Assembly (NCBI RefSeq): GCF_024296925.1
Contig: NZ_CP101125.1
Coordinates: 1,056,501-1,120,500, forward strand
Source of the DNA: Pseudomonas nunensis
GTDB lineage: Bacteria; Pseudomonadota; Gammaproteobacteria; Pseudomonadales; Pseudomonadaceae
DNA: 64,000 nucleotides
Reading direction: 5' to 3'
The notes under the pieces were generated by a model. The model saw only the letters and a list, made by a program, of their open reading frames with translations. It searched no databases and was not told the origin of the DNA. A program made the position numbers and the translations under genes. This document shows, piece after piece, positions 47,612 through 55,847 of this stretch. How positions within the stretch are numbered: the stretch's first letter is position 1; each line of letters begins with the position of its first letter.

Positions 47612-47667
47612 GGCAGAACGAGCACTGGCGGCATGAGCCGCCAGCATAGCATCGGTGTGTGGGCTTT

Positions 47668-48965
47668 CTATTCAGCGGAAAGCTTGGCGGCGGCCCGGGC
47701 ATGTCGGCCACGCTTGAGGGCGATCGGCGCCATTTTGCTGCGGTCCAGTTCACCTTCCCATGCTGCCACCACCAGGGCGGCCACCGCGTTGCCGATGATG
47801 TGGTCAGGGATCGGCACTCGGCCATGAATCGGTCAACGCCGAGGATCAACACCATCGCCGCCACGGGCACGGTCGGCACTACCGCCAGACTTGCCGCCAG
47901 TGCGACAAAACCGGCACCGACCACCGCACCCGCACCTTTGGATGTGAGCATCGCCACCGCCAGCAAGGTCAATTGCTGCTCCAGCGTCAGGTCGATATTG
48001 GTCGCCTGAGCGAGGAACAACACCGCCAGGGTCATATAGATGTTGGTGCCGTCCAGATTGAAGGTGTAGCCGGTCGGCACCACGATGCCGACCACGCCCT
48101 TCGACGCGCCGAGGCTTTCCAGTTTCTGGATCAGCTGCGGCAGCGCCGATTCGGAAGAACTGGTGCCGAGCACGATCAACAGTTCAGCCTTGATGTACGC
48201 CAGCAACTTGAAAATGCTGAACCCGGCATACCGGGCGATGCTGCCCAGCACACAGGCTACGAAAATAAACGCGGTCAGGTAGAAAGTGCCGATCAGTTTC
48301 AGCAGCGGCAGCAACGAGCCGAGGCCGTACTTGCCGATGGTGAACGCAATCGCGCCAAACGCACCGATTGGCGCCACGCGGCTGATGATGCCGACGATGC
48401 GGAAAAACACCTCGCTGGCCTGATTGATGATGCCCACCAGCGGCCGGCCCTTTTCCCCGACCATCACCAGCGCAATCCCGAACAGCACTGAAACGAACAG
48501 CACCGGCAGAATTTCCCCCTGGGAAAACGCCTCGAAAAATGTGGTCGGAATCACATGCAACAGAAACCCGGTCACGCCTTCGCCGTGTTGTGCCTGGCCG
48601 ACGAAACCGGCGATGGCCGTTGAATCCAGCGTCTTCACGTCGATGTTGAAACCCGCGCCCGGATGCAACGTATGCGCCGCGAGCAACCCGATCAACAGCG
48701 CAATGCTCGACACCACTTCGAAATACAGCAAGGCCTTGCCACCGACCCGGCCCACCTGTTTCACGTCGTGCATGCTGGTGATCCCGGAGACCACGGTGCA
48801 GAAGATGATCGGGCCGATGATCATCTTGATCAGCTTGATAAAACCGTCGCCCAACGGCTTGAGATCGATGCCGACCTGCGGCCAGTAATGCCCGATCGCA
48901 ATGCCCAGGGCGATGGCGATAAGCACCTGCACATAGAGGGTTCCCAGCAGTTTTCTGATTGTCAT
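47668..48965 (-). pseudogene. dctA: C4-dicarboxylate transporter DctA, frameshifted near the 3' end
   Basis: A DAACS-family proton/sodium dicarboxylate symporter, intact through the HP1 hairpin ([12 protein letters not shown]), TM7 [10 protein letters not shown] and the HP2 region ([13 protein letters not shown]). In TM8 the frame reads [15 protein letters not shown] and then shifts to [12 protein letters not shown]. Restoring one base near 47801 (ACCACATC to ACCAACATC) gives [22 protein letters not shown] and a normal stop at 47668. As it stands, translation continues to 47517, giving a 482-residue product with about 75 foreign residues that overlaps lysR. It could be a genuine mutation or a sequencing error. 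Confidence 0.85.
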
Positions 48966-49061
48966 TTTTATTATCTCGAGACGGTTTTGGGCATGACGAT
49001 CCCGCGCGGGCCAGTGACGGCTCGCGACGGGAGGTGGATTCAGGTCAGGCTGTTACGGGAG

Positions 49062-49937
49062 TCAGCGCAGGAAACCGAGTACTTCGGCGAGCAACAGCTC
49101 GGGGGCTTCTTCGGCGATGTAATGGCCGGCGGGCAGCGCTTTGCCACGCACGTCGGTGGCCACCCGTTGCCATTCCTTGAGTGGCTCGAAGCACCGGCCG
49201 ACGGTGCCTTCGGCGCCCCACAACACCAGCAGTGGCAGATTCAAGTCGCGGCCAGCGTCGATATCCGCGCGGTCGTGTTCCAGATCGATGCTGGCGCTGG
49301 CGCGGTAATCCTCGCAGATCCCGCGTGCGGTGCCGGGCAGTTTCAGGCAGCGCAGGTATTCGCCGAACGCTTCGGGAGTGAACGGTTTGAGGCCGGCGCT
49401 ACGGCTGCCCATCACGCTGCGAAGGTAGGATTCGGGATCGGCTTCGATCAGGGTTTCCGGCAACGGCGCGGGGCGGATCAGGAAGAACCAGTGCCAATAG
49501 GCGCGGGCGAATGCTTCATTGGTTTGCGCGTACATCGACAGGGTCGGGGCGATGTCCAGCAGCACCATGCGTTGCACGGCATCGGGATGATCCAGCGCCA
49601 GGCGATGCGCGACCCGGGCGCCACGGTCGTGGGCCAGCACCGAGAACCGTTCGAAGCCCAGGGACTGCATCAGCTCGACACCGTCCTTGGCCATTTCGCG
49701 TTTGGAATAATTGGTGTGGTGATCGTTGGCCGGCGGTTTGCCGCTGTCGCCATAGCCGCGCAGGTCGGCGGCGACCACGGTGAAATGCTCGGCCAGTTGC
49801 TCGGCGATCTTGTGCCAGATGACGTGGGTCTGCGGATGACCGTGCAACAACAGCAGGCCCGGCCCGCTGCCACCGATGCGGTAGGCAATGTCCACACCGT
49901 TTACGTGGCGCTGGTCTTTCAGGAATCCGGCGAACAT
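49062..49937 (-). CDS. Haloacetate dehalogenase-like alpha/beta hydrolase
   Basis: A 291-residue alpha/beta hydrolase resembling fluoroacetate dehalogenases. The nucleophile is an aspartate in the elbow VLAHDRGARVAHRLALDHP, followed by the two arginines (DRGAR) that hold the carboxylate of haloacetate in that family; the halide-binding pair His-Trp is visible in YWHWFF, and the base His in LPAGHYIAEE. Also RGYGDSGKP after the oxyanion strand (LLLHGHPQTH). Epoxide hydrolases are the nearest alternative. The start MFAGFL at 49937 is chosen over a longer frame running into the REP region. Confidence 0.82.
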   Translation of the reverse strand: MFAGFLKDQRHVNGVDIAYRIGGSGPGLLLLHGHPQTHVIWHKIAEQLAEHFTVVAADLRGYGDSGKPPANDHHTNYSKREMAKDGVELMQSLGFERFSVLAHDRGARVAHRLALDHPDAVQRMVLLDIAPTLSMYAQTNEAFARAYWHWFFLIRPAPLPETLIEADPESYLRSVMGSRSAGLKPFTPEAFGEYLRCLKLPGTARGICEDYRASASIDLEHDRADIDAGRDLNLPLLVLWGAEGTVGRCFEPLKEWQRVATDVRGKALPAGHYIAEEAPELLLAEVLGFLR

Positions 49938-50062
49938 GGGGAATGACTCCTTGTTGTAGTTGCCTGCATCCTGAAATTGTTGAGCGGTTACGGCAAGGCG
50001 CAAAGCGTGGGGTGGTTGTTCATGAAGTGTGTTCAAGGGGATGGGCGGTGTCCGGGAGGGCG

Positions 50063-50158
50063 CCTTCGCGAGCAAGCCCGCTCCCACAGGAGATCGGCCG
50101 TGTACACAAAATGTGTGTTCAACCCAATCCCCTGTGGGAGCGGGCTTGCTCGCGAAGA
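50063..50158. repeat. REP/BIME pair with long spacer
   Basis: Arms ttcgcgagcaagcccgctcc and complement are separated by about 45 bases that themselves hold a small inverted repeat (tacacaaaatgtgtg). It lies between two leftward genes. Confidence 0.88.
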
Positions 50159-50181
50159 GGCCCGATCAGGCGCTGAAAATT

Positions 50182-50640
50182 TCAACCCTGCTGAAACATC
50201 TCCTTCGCCCGCTGCTCAATCTGTTCCTGGGTCAGGTCCTCCTTGCGTGTCGCCAGAAACCACAAATGCCCATAGGGATCCCTCAAGGTCCCCGAGCGGT
50301 CGCCGTAAAACTGATCCTTGACCTCGGACACCACCGTGCCCCCGGCGGCAATCGCCTGTTTGTAGGACTTGTCGACATCGGTCACGTACAGGTGCAACCC
50401 CACGGACGGTGACCTGTCCGGGTTGCTCAACGGTCCTTGATCGCACGGCGTGCCGAGCATGATCGGGCAGTCGCCGATGCGCAGTTCGGCATGGCCGATG
50501 CCGCCGTCGGGCATGCTCAGGCGCATGACTTCGATGGCGTTGAAGGCTTTTTTGTAGAAGTCGATGGCTTCGGCGGCTTTCTGGATGCCGAGGTAGGGGG
50601 TGATGCTGTGATAGCCCTCTGGAATGGGGTTGACGCTCAT
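50182..50640 (-). CDS. VOC-family (PhnB/glyoxalase-like) protein
   Basis: A 152-residue vicinal-oxygen-chelate protein of the PhnB/YciA-like type. Features: ITPYLGIQKAAEAIDFYKKAF at the first repeat, DGGIGHAELRIGD, LYVTDVDKSYKQAIAAGG and YGDRSGTLRDPYGHLWFLAT, with candidate metal ligands His, Glu in the usual places. Members include bleomycin-resistance-like and glyoxalase-like proteins; the substrate is unknown. The start MSVNPIPEG at 50640 has a strong GGGAGAA site, and a longer frame is rejected. Confidence 0.85.
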   Translation of the reverse strand: MSVNPIPEGYHSITPYLGIQKAAEAIDFYKKAFNAIEVMRLSMPDGGIGHAELRIGDCPIMLGTPCDQGPLSNPDRSPSVGLHLYVTDVDKSYKQAIAAGGTVVSEVKDQFYGDRSGTLRDPYGHLWFLATRKEDLTQEQIEQRAKEMFQQG

Positions 50641-50843
50641 AACGGTTCTCCCTTTTTGTTGTGAGTTGAAGGTGTTCCTTCGTCGATTTCCGGTCGGATA
50701 ACTATAGGTCAGCGCCATTGGCGTCACCGAGTGCCCGACGAGCAGCAACGCCACTGTTCAGCCATCAACAGTGAAGCAGCAGATTGCTCGGGTTCATCGC
50801 CGTTGATTCCGATGAAACCCCCGAAAACATTGGTCCATGCACT

Positions 50844-50859
50844 CGGCACAGAAGCTGCA
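50844..50859 (+). promoter_or_regulatory. Sigma-54 promoter of sfnB-metI-metQ
   Basis: CGGCACAGAAGCTGCA has GG and GC separated exactly as in the -24/-12 consensus (TGGCAC-N5-TTGCA), with GGCAC and TGCA matching. It ends 36 bases before the sfnB ATG. The activator is probably SfnR encoded at 54722. The 255-base gap upstream of sfnB shows no other clear motif. Confidence 0.75.
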
Positions 50860-50895
50860 ATGACCCTCTCAAAACCCTGTTGTCGAGAGTCATGT

Positions 50896-52110
50896 ATGCC
50901 TGAATCTGCCGTTTATCCGATCAACCCGCCGGCCGCCCATCGGATCGCCGACGAAGCGGAAGCCCTGCGCGTCGCTGAACGCGTAGCCGCTGTGTTGCTG
51001 GAGCAGGACGCCGAACGCGACCGCACTCGCCAGGTGCCGGCCGAGATCGTCGATCTGTATTCCAATAGCGGTTTGTGGGGCATCAGCGTGCCCAAGGAAT
51101 TCGGCGGCGCGCAGGTGTCCTACGCGGTGCTGGCGCAGGTGATTGCGATCATCTCGGCAGCGGATCCATCCCTGGGGCAGATCCCGCAAAACCACTATTG
51201 CCTGCTCGAAGACATTCGCCTGCAAGGCACGTCGGAGCAGCAAGCGCACTTCTTCGAACTCGCGCTGCAAGGGCATCGCTTCGCCAATGCGCTGTCGGAA
51301 ACCGGCGGCAAGAATGTGCAGGACATTCAGGCGACGATCCGTCGTTACGGCGACGGCCATGTGATCAACGGGCGCAAGGGTTATTGCACCGGTTCGCTCT
51401 ACGCCCATTGGCTGGCGGTGCTGGCCGTGGATGAAGAGGAGAAGGGCCAGTTGTCGTTCGTCGAGCGCGGCACCAAGGGGCTGGTGATCGTCGACGATTG
51501 GGACAGCATCGGCCAGCGCACCACGTCCAGCGGCACGGTGTTGGCCGAGGACCTGCACGTCTCGCCGTTTAACGTGTTCCCGACTTATCGTTCGTATGAA
51601 AGCCCGACCCTGGCCGGCCCGTTCGCGCAATTGACCACCGCCGCCATCGACGCCGGCATCGCCCGCGCGGCCCTGCGCGACACCATCGCTTTCGTCCAGC
51701 AATTCGCCCGGCCGTGGATCGACGCGGGGGTGGAAAAGGCCAGCGAAGATCCGCTGACCATCATTCAAATCGGTGGCCTGGAGATTCGCCTGGAAGCTGC
51801 CGAAGCCTTGCTCGAACGCGCCGGTCTCGCGCTGGATGCATCGCGCCCGGCACCCGATGAAGACAACGTCGCCCGGGCGTCGCTGGCGGTGGCAAAAGCC
51901 AAAGTGCTCACCACCGAAATCGCCATCGAAGCCAGCAACAAACTTTTCGAACTCGGCGGCACTCGTTCGACCCTGAAGAAGCACAACTTCGACCGCCACT
52001 GGCGCAACGCCCGGGTCCACACCCTGCATGACCCGGTGCGCTGGAAGTACCACGTGGTCGGCAACTGGCTGCTCAACGGTGTCAAACCGCCACGCCACGA
52101 TTGGTCCTGA
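50896..52110 (+). CDS. sfnB: SfnB-family sulfur acquisition oxidoreductase
   Basis: A 404-residue flavin-dependent protein of the acyl-CoA dehydrogenase superfamily, SfnB subgroup: HRIADEAEALRVAERVA, GLWGISVPKEFGGAQVSY, ADPSLGQIPQNHYCLL, KGYCTGSLYAHW, IVDDWDSIGQRTTSSGTV and a C-terminal FELGGTRSTLKKHNFDRHWRNARVHT. Such proteins act as FMNH2-dependent monooxygenases in organosulfur use and not in fatty-acid oxidation. It begins a rightward unit with an ABC permease and binding protein and has a sigma-54 promoter. The start MPESAVYP at 50896 is chosen because the promoter at 50844 lies downstream of earlier in-frame codons. Confidence 0.85.
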   Translation: MPESAVYPINPPAAHRIADEAEALRVAERVAAVLLEQDAERDRTRQVPAEIVDLYSNSGLWGISVPKEFGGAQVSYAVLAQVIAIISAADPSLGQIPQNHYCLLEDIRLQGTSEQQAHFFELALQGHRFANALSETGGKNVQDIQATIRRYGDGHVINGRKGYCTGSLYAHWLAVLAVDEEEKGQLSFVERGTKGLVIVDDWDSIGQRTTSSGTVLAEDLHVSPFNVFPTYRSYESPTLAGPFAQLTTAAIDAGIARAALRDTIAFVQQFARPWIDAGVEKASEDPLTIIQIGGLEIRLEAAEALLERAGLALDASRPAPDEDNVARASLAVAKAKVLTTEIAIEASNKLFELGGTRSTLKKHNFDRHWRNARVHTLHDPVRWKYHVVGNWLLNGVKPPRHDWS

Positions 52111-52112
52111 CC

Positions 52113-52778
52113 ATGGCCGAGTGGTTTAAAAACATCTATTGGGCCGACATCGCCCAAGCCTGCCTCGACACGTTGACCATGCTCGGCGCCGCTCTTGGTT
52201 TTACCGTGTTGTTGGGATTACCGCTGGGGGTGGTGCTGTTCCTCACCGGCAAGCGCCAGTTGCATGAAGCCGTCGGGGTTTACCGGGTGTTGTCGGTGAT
52301 CGTGAACATGCTGCGCTCGCTGCCGTTCATCATTTTGCTGATCGTGCTGATTCCCCTGACCACGTTGCTGGTCGGCACTTCGCTCGGCGTACCCGGGACG
52401 ATTCCGCCGCTGGTGGTGGGCTGCACGCCGTTCTTTGCGCGGCTGGTGGAAACCGCGTTGCGCGAAGTCGATCGCGGGGTGGTGGAAGCGACCCAAGCCA
52501 TGGGCGGCACCACGTGGCAAATCATCCGCCATACCTTGCTGCCGGAAGCCCGAGGCGGGTTGCTGGCGGCGGTGACGGTCACCGCGATTGTGCTGGTGGA
52601 TTACACGGCGATGGCCGGGGTGATCGGTGGTGGCGGGCTCGGCGACCTGGCGATCCGTTACGGCTATCAGCGCTTTCAGACTGACGTGATGGTGGTCACC
52701 GTGGTGTTGCTGCTGATCCTGGTGCAGGCCCTGCAAATGACCGGCGACCGCCTGGTGGCGCGCTATAGCCGACGCTAA
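52113..52778 (+). CDS. metI: MetI-type ABC transporter permease
   Basis: A 221-residue permease with five hydrophobic helices (LTMLGAALGFTVLLGLPLGVVLFL, VIVNMLRSLPFIILLIVLIPLT, AVTVTAIVLVDYTAMAGVIGGG, VMVVTVVLLLILVQALQMT) and the EAA loop EATQAMGGTTWQIIRHTLLPEA. It belongs to the methionine-uptake family and is probably used here for a sulfur compound. It starts 2 bases after the sfnB stop. No MetN ATPase gene exists next to it, so the ATPase must come from elsewhere in the genome. Confidence 0.9.
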   Translation: MAEWFKNIYWADIAQACLDTLTMLGAALGFTVLLGLPLGVVLFLTGKRQLHEAVGVYRVLSVIVNMLRSLPFIILLIVLIPLTTLLVGTSLGVPGTIPPLVVGCTPFFARLVETALREVDRGVVEATQAMGGTTWQIIRHTLLPEARGGLLAAVTVTAIVLVDYTAMAGVIGGGGLGDLAIRYGYQRFQTDVMVVTVVLLLILVQALQMTGDRLVARYSRR

Positions 52779-52852
52779 TTATTCGTTTCGACAAAACAAT
52801 CAGGCCCCACGTCCACCCCACGACGGCCACTCAATCTGCCTTGGAGCACAGC

Positions 52853-53623
52853 ATGAAAAAGACCCTGGCCATTCTGGCTGCCGTCCTGTCGTTCAGCGTT
52901 CACGCCAACGAAAAACTCATCGTCGGCGCCACCCCGGTGCCGCACGCGGAAATCCTCGAATTCGTCAAACCGACCCTGGCCAAGGAAGGCGTGGACCTGG
53001 ACATCAAGGTCTTCACCGACTTTATCCAGCCCAACCAGCAACTGGCGCTGAAAAACCTCGACGCCAACTATTACCAGTACCGGCCGTTCCTCGATGATTT
53101 CAACAAGACCCGCCACACCGACCTGGTGCCGGTGGTCGGCGTGCACATCGAACCATTTGGCGCCTACTCGACCAAGATCAAGAACATCAGCGAATTGAAG
53201 GACGGCGCCACTGTGTCGATCCCCAATGACCCGGTGAACACCGGTCGTGCGCTGGTGCTGCTGCACGAAGCGGGGCTGATCAAACTCAAGGATCCGAGCA
53301 ACACCCTGGCCACGCAACGGGACATTATCGACAACCCGAAACATCTGAAGATTCGTGAACTGGAAGGGGCGTTGCTCGCGCGTTCGGTGAGCCAGGTGGA
53401 TTTGGCGTTTGTGTTTGCCAACTACGCGCTGGAAGCCGGGATCGACACCAACAGCGCGTTGATCGTCGAGAAGGGCAAGAGCCTGTACATCGAATTCCTG
53501 GTCGCGCGCCCGGACAATATCAACGACCCGCGCATCCAGAAACTGGCCAAGGCGTTGAATTCGGATGAGGTTCGGCAGTTCATCTTGAACCGCTATAAAG
53601 GGCAGATTGCACCGGGGTTTTAA
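52853..53623 (+). CDS. metQ: MetQ/NlpA-family substrate-binding protein
   Basis: A 256-residue periplasmic binding protein with signal peptide LAILAAVLSFSVHA (no lipobox cysteine, unlike E. coli MetQ) and the family motifs KLIVGATPVPHAEIL, DANYYQYRPFLDDFN, GATVSIPNDPVNTGRAL and the C-terminal KALNSDEVRQFI. It should deliver a methionine-like or other sulfur-containing ligand to MetI. It lies 74 bases after metI in the sfnB unit. Start: TTGGAGCAC before 52853. Confidence 0.9.
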   Translation: MKKTLAILAAVLSFSVHANEKLIVGATPVPHAEILEFVKPTLAKEGVDLDIKVFTDFIQPNQQLALKNLDANYYQYRPFLDDFNKTRHTDLVPVVGVHIEPFGAYSTKIKNISELKDGATVSIPNDPVNTGRALVLLHEAGLIKLKDPSNTLATQRDIIDNPKHLKIRELEGALLARSVSQVDLAFVFANYALEAGIDTNSALIVEKGKSLYIEFLVARPDNINDPRIQKLAKALNSDEVRQFILNRYKGQIAPGF

Positions 53624-53654
53624 GGCTACACACTGAATGACTGAGTGAACTCAT

Positions 53655-53787
53655 TGTGGCGAGGGAGCTTGCTCCCGCTGGGTTGCGCAGCAGCCCCAAA
53701 ACCGGAGAGTGCGGTGCTTCAGATCGACCGCGGTAGCCGACTTTACGACTGCTGCGCAGCCGAGCGGGAGCAAGCTCCCTCGCCACA
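53655..53787. repeat. Large inverted repeat of a second type
   Basis: Arms tgtggcgagggagcttgctc and its complement lie at the ends of a 133-base element, with an inner GCGCAGCAG/CTGCTGCGC inverted pair. The core sequence (ggcgagggagcttgctcccgc) differs from the other REPs in the window, so it is a distinct REP subfamily. It separates convergent metQ and soxR. Confidence 0.85.
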
Positions 53788-53796
53788 GGATTGCGA

Positions 53797-54252
53797 TCAA
53801 TCCGATTCCAACAGCCGCGCCCCCGGCCCGCGCTCCCCCAGCACGTCGCCAAAGTTACGCAACGGACACGCCTCCATCGACAAACACCCACAGCCGATGC
53901 AGCCATTCAGCCGGTCGCGCAACAAGGTCAGCTGATGAATCCGCTGATCCAGATCCCGGCTCGACTGCGCCGACAACACCTTCCAGTCTGCCGCCGTCGG
54001 TGCGCGGTTATCCGGCAACGACTTCAACGCCTCGGCGATCTCCGCCAACGGAATCCCCAACCGCTGCGCAACCTTGATCAACGCCACCCGGCGCAACACT
54101 TCACGCGGATAACGCCGTTGGTTGCCCTGGTTGCGATGGCTTTTGATCAAACCCTTGGTTTCATAAAAGTGCAGGGCGGTCACGGCCACGCCGCTGCGGG
54201 CGGCCACCTGGCCGACGGTGAGTTCCTTGTGCAGGTTCTCCGGGGTGATCAT
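53797..54252 (-). CDS. soxR: Redox-sensitive transcriptional activator SoxR
   Basis: A 151-residue MerR-family regulator. N-terminal winged helix [46 protein letters not shown], a dimerisation helix and the [2Fe-2S] cluster motif [12 protein letters not shown] (near 121-132) with all four cysteines. In pseudomonads SoxR responds to redox-cycling compounds such as phenazines and controls a small set of efflux and monooxygenase genes. It is divergent from its likely target at 54346, with a matching operator between. Start 54252. Confidence 0.95.
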   Translation of the reverse strand: MITPENLHKELTVGQVAARSGVAVTALHFYETKGLIKSHRNQGNQRRYPREVLRRVALIKVAQRLGIPLAEIAEALKSLPDNRAPTAADWKVLSAQSSRDLDQRIHQLTLLRDRLNGCIGCGCLSMEACPLRNFGDVLGERGPGARLLESD

Positions 54253-54269
54253 CTGAAAAAGCCTCTTGA

Positions 54270-54287
54270 CCTCTAGTTAACTTGAGG
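54270..54287 (+). promoter_or_regulatory. SoxR operator in a 19-bp-spacer promoter
   Basis: CCTCTAGTTAACTTGAGG is an 18-base near-perfect palindrome that matches the SoxR box CCTCAAGTTAACTTGAGG in 16 positions. It lies between TTGACC (-35, 54266-54271) and TACCCT (-10, 54291-54296), which are 19 bases apart, the lengthened spacing typical of MerR-type activated promoters. It reads toward the monooxygenase gene at 54346. Confidence 0.92.
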
Positions 54288-54345
54288 TTTTACCCTGCAG
54301 GCCTTCGGATCGCAAATCCGGTTTCAAGGTGAGTGGGGACTATTC

Positions 54346-54717
54346 ATGCCAACGTCAGAGAAAAACCGCAGTTTCACCCAATTGATCGAATTCGAGATCG
54401 AGCCTCATCAACAACCCGCACTGGTCTCGGCGCTGTCCGCCCAGACCGAGCGTTTGGCCCAGGATTTCAGTGGTTTCCTGAGCGCGAGCATCCAGGCCAG
54501 CGACGATGGCCGGCGGGTGCTCAATTACCTGCAATGGCAATCCCGCGAGGCCGGGGAAGCCGCGTTCCAGCGCTTTGAAAGCGGCGAGCAGGATTTCTGG
54601 CAACTGATCCGCGCCCATCAGGCGAAAACCGTGACCTTCGGTTCATTCCAGGTGCTGCACAGCCTGGAGCGCAGTCACGATGATGCGCTGCACTGCAATC
54701 TGGTGCATTCCGGCTAA
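54346..54717 (+). CDS. Antibiotic-biosynthesis-monooxygenase (ABM) domain protein, SoxR target
   Basis: A 123-residue single ABM-domain protein (FTQLIEFEIEPHQQPALVS, DFSGFLSASIQASDDGRRVLNYLQWQSREAGEAAF). ABM proteins are cofactor-independent quinol oxygenases or haem-degrading enzymes; the substrate here is unknown. The P. aeruginosa counterpart next to soxR belongs to the SoxR regulon, and the operator at 54270 supports the same control here. Its stop is only 4 bases from the end of the convergent sfnR gene. Confidence 0.85.
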   Translation: MPTSEKNRSFTQLIEFEIEPHQQPALVSALSAQTERLAQDFSGFLSASIQASDDGRRVLNYLQWQSREAGEAAFQRFESGEQDFWQLIRAHQAKTVTFGSFQVLHSLERSHDDALHCNLVHSG

Positions 54718-54721
54718 GCGC

Positions 54722-55825
54722 CTAGATCGACAACTGCATCAAGCGCTCGCCCTGCACATTTTCCGTGGGCCGGCGCTTGTTCACCGCCAGTTCGCCGATC
54801 TTGATCAGTCGTGTACGGGTCACGTTGCGGCTCAAGCCGAGCAACGCAGCGGTGTGCACCTGGTTGTAATGGCTGAAGCGATATGCCGCGCGCAACAACG
54901 CGTCTTCGACTTTTTCGTGCAGCGCCCCGGCCTGTTCTTCGAAGAGCTTTTGAAAGGCTCGGTCGAGCAGGGCTTCCGGTGAATCGTCGACCGTGCCGTG
55001 GTGATCGTCCTGACGCTCGATACGCATGTTCGACAAGCGCAGGTCGTCGCGTTCGATCACGCCGTTACGGCAGATCAGCAGGGTGTGGTGAATCACGTTT
55101 TCCAGTTCGCGGATATTGCCCGGCCAACTGTAGCTGCGCAGTTTCAGCTCGGCTTCTTTGCTGATGGTGATGGTGCCGTAGCCGAGGCGCTGGCTGTAGG
55201 CTTCGACGAAGTGGCGGGTCAGCGGCAGGATGTCGCCGGGACGGTCGCGCAAAGGGCTGAGTTCCAGGCTGACCACGTCGAGGCGGTAGTACAAATCCTC
55301 GCGGAAATGCCCGGCGTTGATGGCTTTCTCCAGTTGCACGTTGGTCGCGGCCAGCACCCGTACATTGATCGGAATGCTTTTGCGCGAACCGAGGCGCACC
55401 ACTTCACGCTCCTGCAACACCCGCAGCAACTTGACCTGGATCGCCATCGGCAAATCGCCAATTTCGTCGAGGAACAAGGTGCCGCCATCGGCCTCTTCGA
55501 ACCACCCGGCCTTGGCGCTCAACGCGCCGGTGAACGCGCCTTTTTCGTGGCCGAACAGTTCGGCTTCCACCAGGGATTCGGAGAACGCGCCGCAGTTCAC
55601 CGCCACGAATGGCCGGTTGCGCCGTGCGCTGAGGTTGTGGATATGCCGCGCGACCAACTCCTTGCCGGTGCCGGTTTCACCGATGATCAGCACGCTGGCT
55701 TCACTCGGTGCGACCTGTTGCAAATGCGCGAGCAAGGCCTGGGATTTCGGGTCTTCGAACACCTGCGCGGTGGCGCGGATCGACGTGGCCAGGGCGGGCG
55801 AGGGCGGTAGGGTCAGCAGTTGCAT
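54722..55825 (-). CDS. sfnR: Sigma-54-dependent activator SfnR
   Basis: A 367-residue enhancer-binding protein with no N-terminal sensor domain. The AAA+ domain has Walker A GETGTGKEL (near 48), the sigma-54 contact loop KGAFTGA (near 96), Walker B GGTLFLDEIGDLP and the R-finger region REDLYYRLDV; a Fis-type helix-turn-helix follows (QVHTAALLGLSRNVTRTRLIKIG). SfnR proteins control sulfone and sulfonate genes; lacking a sensor, they are regulated by their own abundance. It is the last gene of msuEDC-sfnR. ATG 55825 has GGAG six bases away and is preferred over 55837. Confidence 0.9.
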   Translation of the reverse strand: MQLLTLPPSPALATSIRATAQVFEDPKSQALLAHLQQVAPSEASVLIIGETGTGKELVARHIHNLSARRNRPFVAVNCGAFSESLVEAELFGHEKGAFTGALSAKAGWFEEADGGTLFLDEIGDLPMAIQVKLLRVLQEREVVRLGSRKSIPINVRVLAATNVQLEKAINAGHFREDLYYRLDVVSLELSPLRDRPGDILPLTRHFVEAYSQRLGYGTITISKEAELKLRSYSWPGNIRELENVIHHTLLICRNGVIERDDLRLSNMRIERQDDHHGTVDDSPEALLDRAFQKLFEEQAGALHEKVEDALLRAAYRFSHYNQVHTAALLGLSRNVTRTRLIKIGELAVNKRRPTENVQGERLMQLSI

Positions 55826-55847
55826 TGCAGGCTCCATGAAGAGAAGG

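Noticed and set aside
47517..47667. Long dctA C-terminus as a genuine extension overlapping lysR
   Set aside because: The residues are out of frame relative to a clean DctA C-terminus in the neighbouring frame and resemble no DctA protein; a one-base deletion explains it better.
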